DNA from: UBA3700 sp963592135
GTDB lineage: Bacteria > Bacillota > Clostridia > Christensenellales > UBA3700
DNA length: 13,606 bases
Direction of reading: 5' to 3'
Assembly: GCA_963592135.1 (NCBI GenBank)
Contig: CAVAVP010000028.1
Coordinates: forward strand, 1-13,606
Shown: piece after piece, positions 7,743 through 13,606 of the stretch
How the letters are laid out: every line of letters starts with the position of its first letter
Position numbering within the stretch: position 1 is the stretch's first letter
Program-made: the position numbers and the translations under genes
The notes under the pieces: generated by a model
What the model was told of the DNA's origin: nothing
The model's database searches: none
Seen by the model: the letters and a program-made list of their open reading frames with translations, nothing else

Positions 7743-8537
7743 ATGGAACTAAAATACAAATTAGGGTTTATAGGTGCAGGCAATATGGCAAAAGCTATAT
7801 CTGATGGCATTATTAAGTCTAATTATATAAAAAAATCTGACATGATAATGTCTAGAACTTCAAGCAGCGGCTTTTATAATGGAATAGAAATTGTAACAGA
7901 TAATAATTTTATTCTACAAAATTGTGAATATGTCGTACTTGCTGTAAAGCCACAAATTTTTAAAGAACTCTCTCAAACAAAATTATTTAAAAACGCTAAA
8001 TGCTCATGTGTAATATCTATAATGGCAGGAGTTAAGAGCGAAAATATTCAACAATTATTTAATAGTAGAACTGCAGTTATTAGAGTTATGCCAAACACTC
8101 CATGTTCAGTTGGTGAAGGTATGGTTTGTATTGCTAAAAATAAATATCTAGATAATTATAACAATTTCGTTAACGATATATTTGCTTGTTCATCAAAAAC
8201 AGCTTTTATTGAAGAGAGTCTATTTGATGCAGTAACATCCATCTCGGGTTCAGGTCCAGCTTATGTGTATTATTTTATTAAAGCTATGATTGATGCTGGA
8301 GTCGAGGGTGGTTTAAATTTTGAAGATTCAAAATTATTAACACTTCAAACAATAAAAGGCGCTGTAAAAATGGTAGAAAATTCAAGTGATGAATTATCCA
8401 TACTTATTGATAAAGTATGTTCAAAAGGCGGAACTACAATACAAGCAATAGATATATTTAGACAAAATGAAATGGATAATACAATAAAAACAGCAATTAA
8501 AAAATGTAAAATGCGATCAGAGGAGTTATCTAAATAG
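7743..8537 (+). CDS. proC: Pyrroline-5-carboxylate reductase
   Basis: A 264-residue enzyme that reduces 1-pyrroline-5-carboxylate to proline with NAD(P)H, the last step of proline synthesis. The Rossmann motif GAGNMA lies at 11-16, AVKPQ at 67-71, and RVMPNTPCSVGEGM at about 114-127. The family signature region SISGSGPAYVYYFIKAMIDAG (166-186) and CSKGGTT (226-232) follow. Length is normal and nothing is missing. AAAGGA (7732-7737) lies 5 nt before the ATG. The stop overlaps the GTG of rnhA by one base, so the two are co-transcribed. No strong plus-strand promoter is visible: the only candidate, TTGGGC (7655-7660) with CATAAT (7679-7684), lies partly inside the tRNA gene. Read-through from purB past the weak plus-strand terminator is possible. 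Confidence 0.95.
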   Translation: MELKYKLGFIGAGNMAKAISDGIIKSNYIKKSDMIMSRTSSSGFYNGIEIVTDNNFILQNCEYVVLAVKPQIFKELSQTKLFKNAKCSCVISIMAGVKSENIQQLFNSRTAVIRVMPNTPCSVGEGMVCIAKNKYLDNYNNFVNDIFACSSKTAFIEESLFDAVTSISGSGPAYVYYFIKAMIDAGVEGGLNFEDSKLLTLQTIKGAVKMVENSSDELSILIDKVCSKGGTTIQAIDIFRQNEMDNTIKTAIKKCKMRSEELSK

Positions 8538-8977
8538 TGAAAGAAGTGATGATTTATACCGATGGCGCATGCTCAGGCAATCCAGGCCCAGGTGGTTGGG
8601 GAGTTTTGCTCATGTATATGAATAACAAAAAAGAATTATCTGGATTTGATAAATCTACCACCAACAATAAAATGGAGTTGCTGGCTGCTATTAAGGGACT
8701 TGAAGCTTTAAAAGAGCCATGCAAAGTTTCATTGTACTCAGATTCAGCATATTTGTGTAATGCTATAAATGAAGGTTGGTTAGATTATTGGAAAACACAT
8801 AATTGGCGTACCAAGTCTAAAGAAGATGTTAAAAATGTGGAACTATGGGAAAAGTTAGTTGAGTTAATGGAAATTCATAATTTAACATTTATAAAAGTTA
8901 AAGGTCACGCTGATAACGAATATAACAATCGTTGTGATGCTTTAGCAACAGGAGAAATAGCAAAACATACAAAATAA
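8537..8977 (+). CDS. rnhA: Ribonuclease HI
   Basis: A 146-residue enzyme that cuts the RNA strand of RNA-DNA hybrids (R-loops, primers). The catalytic carboxylates are all present: D9 in YTDGACSGNPGPGGWG, E47 in NNKMELLAA, D69 in YSDSAY and D134 in NNRCDALA. The KGHAD motif carries the catalytic-loop H124. The start is GTG at 8537, overlapping the proC TAG by one base. AGAGGAG at 8519-8525, inside proC, is 11 nt upstream and favours this start; an ATG at 8549 would trim four residues but has a poorer spacing. Pairing with proC has no obvious metabolic reason and is probably just shared transcription. Confidence 0.95.
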   Translation: MKEVMIYTDGACSGNPGPGGWGVLLMYMNNKKELSGFDKSTTNNKMELLAAIKGLEALKEPCKVSLYSDSAYLCNAINEGWLDYWKTHNWRTKSKEDVKNVELWEKLVELMEIHNLTFIKVKGHADNEYNNRCDALATGEIAKHTK

Positions 8978-9009
8978 GGAGGCAGATAGACTGTTTACCT
9001 TATTTTTTT
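8971..9009 (+). terminator. Intrinsic terminator overlapping the rnhA stop
   Basis: AAATAAGG (8972-8979) pairs with CCTTATTT (8998-9005); after an internal loop CAG pairs with CTG around ATAGA. A run of seven T's (9003-9009) follows. The left arm includes the rnhA stop codon. Confidence 0.7.
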
Positions 9010-9042
9010 ATGAGTGAAAAATAAAAGGTTTTAAAATATATA

Positions 9043-9064
9043 AATCTATCAAAGGGGATAGATT
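9043..9064 (+). promoter_or_regulatory. Hairpin abutting the ribosome binding site of the phosphate transporter
   Basis: AATCTATC (9043-9050) and GATAGATT (9057-9064) form a perfect 8-bp inverted repeat with loop AAAGGG, ending one base before AAGGAG (9065-9070). A weak -10-like TATAAA (9039-9044) touches its left arm. It could be a repressor site at the transcription start or an RNA hairpin affecting initiation; the sequence does not decide. Confidence 0.5.
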
Positions 9065-9083
9065 AAGGAGTAAAAAAGAAAAA

Positions 9084-10805
9084 ATGTCAGCAGTTGATAT
9101 TATTAAATCAGTATTAATGCTATTAGCAGGTTTGGGTACTTTCCTTATTGGTCTAGATATCATGGGTAAAAACTTGGAAGGATTTGCCGGTGATAAATTA
9201 AGAAATTTATTTTCAAAAATATCAGATAAAAAAATATTGGGTATTGCGACGGGTTGTGTAACAACAATTATGGCACAATCATCATCAGCAACTACCGTCA
9301 TGGTTGTAGGTTTCGTTAATACAGGAATGATGACACTTGTTCAAGCTACAACAATCATAATGGGAGCAAATATAGGTACAACATTAACAGCTTACCTTAT
9401 TGCATTACAAAATCTTCCAATTTCCGCATTTTTCTGTTCTATGGCTTGCGTAGGTGCATTTATGCAAATGTCTAAGAAAACTAATATGAAAAATATTGGG
9501 GCAATACTTGCAGGCGTAGGAATGCTATTTGTAGGTTTAAGCGTAATGAGTTCATCAATGTCAGGGGTAACAAATATTGAAAATGAAAATGGAGAAAAAG
9601 TAATTGCTGTACTTTTAAAGAGTGTTTCAGGAAACACAGTATGGAGCAAAATATTACTAATACTTATAGGTGCTTTAATTACTGCTATTATTCAATCATC
9701 TGCAGCAACAACTTCTATCTTGATTGGACTTTGTTCAGCAGGCACTATGAAATTAGAACCAGCAATAATGGTAACTTTAGGTATGAATATCGGTACTTGT
9801 ATATCTGCAGTTCTTGCTTCAATTGGTCAAACAGCAAATGGTAAAAGAGCTTCTGTTATCCACCTATTATTCAATATAATTGGTACAATAATATTTAGTA
9901 TAATTTTATTCGCAGCAGGCAATTATATTATTCCAGCTATAGATAATTTAAAAATTGGATCAGATTATGCTACATCAATATCTTTAAAAATTGCTATATT
10001 CCATACAATATTCAATTTAACAACAACAATTTTAATGTATCCATTTATAAATGGATTAACAAAACTTGCTACATTAATTGTTCCGGATAAAAAATCAGAT
10101 AAGGAAATTGATGAATTTGCAAATAAATTTACATATATCAACGATTTGATTTTAAAAACTCCATCAATTGCCATGGAAATGCTAAGAAAAGAAATCACTA
10201 AGATGGCACAAGATGCTAAAACAAATCTTCAATTATCTGAAGAAATGTTACAAAATAAAGATTTATCCAAAATTGAAGAGTTTGAAAAAAGAGAAAAACA
10301 CATAGACTTTATAAATAAAAATCTATCTAAATTCCTTGTAAAAGTTTCAAACCTTGACATAACTTATGAAAACGAGCTTGAAATCGCCGCTTATTATCAC
10401 AATATTTCAGATATTGAAAGAATAGGTGACTATGCAGAAAATATCGTTGAATACGCCCAAGATTTGATTAATGCTAATGTTGATTTTACTGATGATTGTA
10501 AAAAAGAGTTGCAAGAGATGATGAATGCTGTAAATGAAGAACTTTCATTAACTATTAATGCTTTTGAAAACAAAACTTTAAAAGATTATTACGAAATTGA
10601 TGCAGCTGAAGATTTAACAGATACTTACTATAACGTTTTATCTAGAAATCATATTGTTAGATTAAACCAGGGAATATGTAATGCTGAAGCCGCATCGGTA
10701 TTTATATCATTAATTGGAAACCTAGAAAGAGTAGGAGATCACGTAATGAATCTTTGCAATTCCATGAAAACATATGTTAAAGTTCCTGAGAAGAAAACAA
10801 ATTAA
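9084..10805 (+). CDS. Na+/phosphate cotransporter with C-terminal PhoU-like domain
   Basis: A 573-residue inner-membrane protein of the NptA/Na-Pi cotransporter family (PF02690-type repeats), expected to import inorganic phosphate with sodium. The membrane part (about 1-330) holds the two inverted-repeat signatures QSSSATT (65-71) and QSSAATT (204-210), each followed by a GANIGTT (94-100) or GMNIGTC (233-239) motif that lines the substrate site. Residues about 350-560 form charged helices of the PhoU type, with the paired elements ISDIERIGDYAENI and IGNLERVGDHVMNL near the ends of the two helical bundles; such domains are thought to regulate transport or bind metals. AAGGAG (9065-9070) sits 13 nt before the ATG, as in the lipoprotein gene. 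The gene appears monocistronic, between the rnhA terminator and a 14-bp stem-loop. Confidence 0.93.
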   Translation: MSAVDIIKSVLMLLAGLGTFLIGLDIMGKNLEGFAGDKLRNLFSKISDKKILGIATGCVTTIMAQSSSATTVMVVGFVNTGMMTLVQATTIIMGANIGTTLTAYLIALQNLPISAFFCSMACVGAFMQMSKKTNMKNIGAILAGVGMLFVGLSVMSSSMSGVTNIENENGEKVIAVLLKSVSGNTVWSKILLILIGALITAIIQSSAATTSILIGLCSAGTMKLEPAIMVTLGMNIGTCISAVLASIGQTANGKRASVIHLLFNIIGTIIFSIILFAAGNYIIPAIDNLKIGSDYATSISLKIAIFHTIFNLTTTILMYPFINGLTKLATLIVPDKKSDKEIDEFANKFTYINDLILKTPSIAMEMLRKEITKMAQDAKTNLQLSEEMLQNKDLSKIEEFEKREKHIDFINKNLSKFLVKVSNLDITYENELEIAAYYHNISDIERIGDYAENIVEYAQDLINANVDFTDDCKKELQEMMNAVNEELSLTINAFENKTLKDYYEIDAAEDLTDTYYNVLSRNHIVRLNQGICNAEAASVFISLIGNLERVGDHVMNLCNSMKTYVKVPEKKTN

Positions 10806-10850
10806 AAATTATTTTATTTTTCAAAAAATAGAAATCATACGGATGATATT

Positions 10851-10883
10851 AAATTTGGAATCGAATAAATCGATTCCAAATTT
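10851..10883 (+). terminator. Perfect 14-bp stem-loop, likely terminator of the phosphate transporter gene
   Basis: AAATTTGGAATCGA (10851-10864) and TCGATTCCAAATTT (10870-10883) are perfect complements around ATAAA. The tail CTTTATATT is only moderately T-rich; counting the TTT of the right arm it can still act as a terminator. It lies about 45 bases after the stop codon. A smaller inverted repeat ATCAT-acgg-ATGAT (10834-10847) sits just before it. Confidence 0.6.
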
Positions 10884-10965
10884 CTTTATATTGAATCATA
10901 TGAAAAAGTAAATTCCATTACAATAAAATCGAGAAATTAGGGTTATTTTTTTTATTAAGTTTATA

Positions 10966-10974
10966 TGTTATAAT
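10966..10974 (+). promoter_or_regulatory. Extended -10 promoter of the phosphoesterase gene
   Basis: TGTTATAAT is a perfect extended -10 element (TGnTATAAT). No good -35 hexamer is present at the right distance, only a run of T's, which fits an extended -10 promoter. The start would be near 10981, with a leader of about 25 bases before the ATG at 11005. Confidence 0.6.
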
Positions 10975-11004
10975 TTTATTAAGAAATCAAAGATAGGAGT
11001 ATTT

Positions 11005-12222
11005 ATGGCATTATCTGAAAAAGCAAAACTTCGAATTAAAATTTCTTTAATAATAATACCAATAATTATAATATTACTCGCAAGTTTAGTATTTAACGCA
11101 AACACAATTGCAAAAGTCTCTAACAAGAATTTTATTTCAAAAATTTCTAAAGTCGAATATGAAAATCAATTAGTGCCTTATATAGATACAGAAACGGGTT
11201 ATTATACCTTTACAACAGATAGTGATTTTAAAATATTACAAATCACAGATTTTCACATAACAGCAAGTGTTACAAGTTGGGCTAAAGATAAAATGGCATT
11301 TAATGCAGTAGCTGCTATGATTTCTTATGAAAAACCTGATTTAGTTTTAATTACTGGAGATTTAACATACGCAGTTCCTTATGAATTAACAGGGAATAAT
11401 AAAAGACCTGCAGTTTTAATTGCGGAATTTATGGAGCAACTTGGTGTTTACTGGGCTGCCATTTTGGGAAATCATGACTCAGAAAGTTATATGTATTATT
11501 CAAGAGATAAAATTGCTGCCATTTATGAAAATAGAGAAAAATATCCACATTCTTTATTCATGAGTGGACCTAAAAATATCTATGGATATGGAAACTATAT
11601 CATAAATATTGAAAATACTTCAGAGGAAATTACACAATCCATAGTTCTTATGGATACAAATAATTTATTAAAAGGTTCAAAATTAATAAATGGAGATTAC
11701 GATTGTATTCATGAAGATCAAGTAAAATGGTATGAAAGTGAAATGTATAAATTAAAGGAAATAAATAATGGTATTATGCCAAATTCTCTTATGTACATTC
11801 ATATGCCTCCACAAGAGATGAGCATTGCCTCTGAACTATATTTGAATGGTTCAACATCAAGTGATATTGAATATTTATATGGTGAAAACAAAGAAGAAGC
11901 TGGAAAAGTATTTTCAAGTACTAAAAATTATGGACTTTTTGATAAAGTTTTAGAAATTGGATCAACTAAAGGTATATTTTTTGGCCATGACCACTTAAAC
12001 AACTTGCATATAAAATATAAAGGAATTGAATTAGGTTATGGTATGTCTATAGATTATATTGCATACTTTGGAATTAAAAATTACGGAAAACAACGTGGTT
12101 GTACAGTCATGAATGTAAATACTGATGGTTCATTTGCAACACATCAAGAAAATTATTATCAAGATAAATATGTTCCGATTCAAACAAAAGAAACTGTAAA
12201 AATGACAGATATGAAAAGTTAA
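11005..12222 (+). CDS. Membrane-anchored calcineurin-like metallophosphoesterase
   Basis: A 405-residue protein. A basic start and one membrane segment (about 11-30) with no lipobox suggest an uncleaved anchor with the enzyme outside. The dimetal phosphoesterase motifs are complete and in order: D82-x-H84 in QITDFHI, GD with D119 in LITGDLTYA, GNHD with N156/H157 in LGNHDSE, H266 in YIHMPPQE, and GHDH (H328, H330). The layout resembles bacterial relatives of purple acid phosphatase/Dcr2-type enzymes, which act on phosphomonoesters or nucleotides; the actual substrate is unknown. AGGAG (10995-10999) lies 5 nt before the ATG. The gene follows the phosphate transporter, so release of phosphate for uptake is an attractive inference. 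Its stop lies 3 bp from the stop of the convergent PadR-type gene, with no terminator between. Confidence 0.9.
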   Translation: MALSEKAKLRIKISLIIIPIIIILLASLVFNANTIAKVSNKNFISKISKVEYENQLVPYIDTETGYYTFTTDSDFKILQITDFHITASVTSWAKDKMAFNAVAAMISYEKPDLVLITGDLTYAVPYELTGNNKRPAVLIAEFMEQLGVYWAAILGNHDSESYMYYSRDKIAAIYENREKYPHSLFMSGPKNIYGYGNYIINIENTSEEITQSIVLMDTNNLLKGSKLINGDYDCIHEDQVKWYESEMYKLKEINNGIMPNSLMYIHMPPQEMSIASELYLNGSTSSDIEYLYGENKEEAGKVFSSTKNYGLFDKVLEIGSTKGIFFGHDHLNNLHIKYKGIELGYGMSIDYIAYFGIKNYGKQRGCTVMNVNTDGSFATHQENYYQDKYVPIQTKETVKMTDMKS

Positions 12223-12225
12223 CTA

Positions 12226-13506
12226 TTAATTAACGTGGAATCTTGTTGAATGATATAAACTCGAATAAATTAATATATCCGCAGGTATTGTTAATAACAT
12301 AATTATAGGAAATACAATAGGTTTTACAATAGAAATAGGATTAACAAACGTTGCTTTAAATACTCCAAAGCCTATTATAATTATTATTAATAAAATATTG
12401 ACCATAAACATCAACATATACATAAATGTCTTTTTTAAGTTAAAATTAGCGGCAATTCTTTTGTTTGGATTAATTATATAATTAATCGCAAAAGCAACAG
12501 GAACTAATAAACCAAGTCCAAGAGCAATAAATAAAGAGCCTGTAGAAGTTTTTAGAGCAGAAGCTGAAACAATATGTAGGAAACATAATAATACTGCATA
12601 TAAAGCATATGCACAGCCTGCAGTAGCACCTAGAATTCTATTTATATAAATATATTTATTTACGTAATATTCCGTCGTATTTTTCTTAATATAAGGTTTA
12701 ATAATAAAGCCTTGAGATGCAAATGTCTTTTGTAAAGATTCTAACGAATATTGCTCAGCATAATCCATAATAGGTGGAGCAAATTGATTTGTATTATATG
12801 GAGAAGCGTACTCAAATTTATTTTTATTAGAATTTGAGAAAATATCTTCCATCGTATTTACATAATCAACATCTTGTTCATAAATAACTGTATCTTTTCC
12901 AAAAGTATAATTTTGAGTATTTATAGATTTTTTTATTGGTTGATTTTCAATTGAATCGGTAGATGATGGGGTATCTTCATCTCTAACAAGCAAAATTGTT
13001 GGATTAATATCATCCTCACCAGACTCATTTGTATCATTGTTAATCAATAAAATAGGCATATCACCAACATCAGCTGCTTCCTCAGCAGTTGGATTAGATC
13101 TTGGATTTCTTTTTGTTCTAGGACGCAATTCTGAAGCCTCAAAAGGTGGTTTTTCTTCTGGATCAAAATCCTTAGCTGATAATAAACCATTTATGATAGT
13201 TCTAGAATATTCCCATTGATATTTATCGTTTTCTAAAAATTTTCTACCATCATCAAGTAGGGTATAGTAAACTCTTTGAGCTCCGTTAGATGAATCACCT
13301 TTATAGGATCTGATGTAGCCAAGCTTTTCTAATCTCTTTAGGCACGAATAAAGGGTAGGTTGTTTTAATTCATACAACCCCTTACTGTTTTTTTGTATAA
13401 CCTCAAGGATATCAAGACCATATCTATCTTCGTTTTCTAAAGTAGAAAGTATAATAGTATCAACATGATCTCGTATTAAATCTTTATTTACATCAGAATT
13501 ATCCAT
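12226..13506 (-). CDS. PadR-type regulator fused to a four-helix membrane domain
   Basis: Residues about 10-105 of 426 form a PadR-like winged helix: DHVDTIILSTLENEDRYGLDILEVIQ, then KQPTLYSCLKRLEKLGYI as the recognition and wing region and QRVYYTLLDDGRKFL. Residues about 110-285 are a charged, acidic, low-complexity linker without clear domains. The C-terminal part has four hydrophobic segments (about 290-314, 320-345, 358-386, 391-415), predicting a DNA-binding protein fixed in the membrane. Ordinary PadR proteins are about 100-200 residues and soluble. The start at 13506 is chosen because AGGAG (13516-13512) precedes it by 5 nt; an in-frame TTG 51 bases upstream (13557) lies in the -35 box of the promoter and is unlikely. 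No ABC transporter or other usual PadR target gene is adjacent within view. Stress or drug sensing through the membrane part is only a guess. Confidence 0.88.
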   Translation of the reverse strand: MDNSDVNKDLIRDHVDTIILSTLENEDRYGLDILEVIQKNSKGLYELKQPTLYSCLKRLEKLGYIRSYKGDSSNGAQRVYYTLLDDGRKFLENDKYQWEYSRTIINGLLSAKDFDPEEKPPFEASELRPRTKRNPRSNPTAEEAADVGDMPILLINNDTNESGEDDINPTILLVRDEDTPSSTDSIENQPIKKSINTQNYTFGKDTVIYEQDVDYVNTMEDIFSNSNKNKFEYASPYNTNQFAPPIMDYAEQYSLESLQKTFASQGFIIKPYIKKNTTEYYVNKYIYINRILGATAGCAYALYAVLLCFLHIVSASALKTSTGSLFIALGLGLLVPVAFAINYIINPNKRIAANFNLKKTFMYMLMFMVNILLIIIIIGFGVFKATFVNPISIVKPIVFPIIMLLTIPADILIYSSLYHSTRFHVN

Positions 13507-13528
13507 TGCATCTCCTAAACTATCTAAT

Positions 13529-13557
13529 ATTATATTACATGCGCGTAAAAAAAACAA
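13529..13557 (-). promoter_or_regulatory. Promoter of the PadR-type gene
   Basis: On the minus strand TTGTTT (13557-13552), a 17-base spacer, then TATAAT (13534-13529). Transcription would start near 13522, giving a leader of about 15 bases that contains the AGGAG site. The position confirms the shorter protein start at 13506. A PadR-style inverted repeat for self-control is not obvious here. Confidence 0.65.
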
Positions 13558-13606
13558 TAAAGTAGAAAATATAATTATAATTTTAAATTGAAAACAAACA
13601 GAGAAT

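Noticed and set aside
9641..9844. Short plus-strand frame inside the phosphate transporter gene
   Set aside because: Tyr/Cys/Asn-rich translation in a shifted frame of a conserved gene; a shadow, not a gene.
13037..13219. Short plus-strand frame opposite the PadR linker
   Set aside because: No ribosome binding site, lies fully antisense to a well-supported coding region and shows no recognisable motif.
13507..13557. Longer N terminus for the PadR-type protein from TTG
   Set aside because: The TTG lies in the -35 box, the added residues precede the winged helix without homology, and AGGAG is ideally placed for the ATG at 13506.
1..13606. Mobile element, CRISPR array or defence system
   Set aside because: No transposase, integrase, direct repeats with spacers or known defence domains are present; the genes are mostly housekeeping and membrane functions with even base composition.

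Overview
The window is AT-rich (roughly 30% G+C by eye) bacterial chromosome with Shine-Dalgarno sites of the AGGAG type, sigma-70-like promoters, heavy AGA use for arginine and TGA used as an ordinary stop. A Cys lipobox lipoprotein, a PadR regulator and an NptA/PhoU-type phosphate transporter point to a Bacillota lineage, most likely an uncultured gut Clostridia. That placement is inference. I see no insertion sequence, CRISPR array, integrase or phage gene, and this reads as an ordinary chromosomal segment rather than a mobile island.

Layout, left to right. (1) 157-2163: a large surface lipoprotein with Cys ribbon motifs and two parallel beta-helix modules, closed by an intrinsic terminator. 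(2) 2247-5996: a promoter followed by a tight three-gene unit. It holds a membrane-anchored endonuclease/exonuclease/phosphatase (EEP) family enzyme, adenine deaminase, and an unrecognised three-segment membrane protein that overlaps the deaminase by 4 nt. (3) 6003-7592: purB, of the eukaryote-like subtype, with its own promoter and a perfect inverted repeat just upstream. (4) 7557-7714, minus strand: a tRNA-Trp(CCA) gene with a perfect-consensus promoter and its own terminator, the hairpin of which lies between it and purB. (5) 7743-9009: proC and rnhA overlapping by one base, ended by a hairpin terminator. (6) 9043-10883: a Na+/phosphate cotransporter with a C-terminal PhoU-like domain, a hairpin directly before its ribosome binding site and a perfect 14-bp stem-loop after it. 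(7) 10966-12222: a membrane-anchored calcineurin-like metallophosphoesterase. (8) 12226-13506, minus strand: a PadR-type winged helix fused through a long acidic linker to a four-helix membrane domain, converging on the phosphoesterase gene with a 3-bp gap.

How they may work together (inference). Two separate membrane-anchored enzymes predicted to act outside the cell on phosphoesters (EEP and metallophosphoesterase), a phosphate importer, an adenine deaminase (adenine to hypoxanthine) and adenylosuccinate lyase (IMP to AMP branch, and de novo purine synthesis) fit scavenging of phosphate and purines from outside nucleic acids or nucleotides. Only the EEP-ade-membrane protein unit is physically coupled; the rest is neighbourhood. 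The two items most worth attention are the membrane-tethered PadR regulator and the unknown protein translationally coupled to adenine deaminase.
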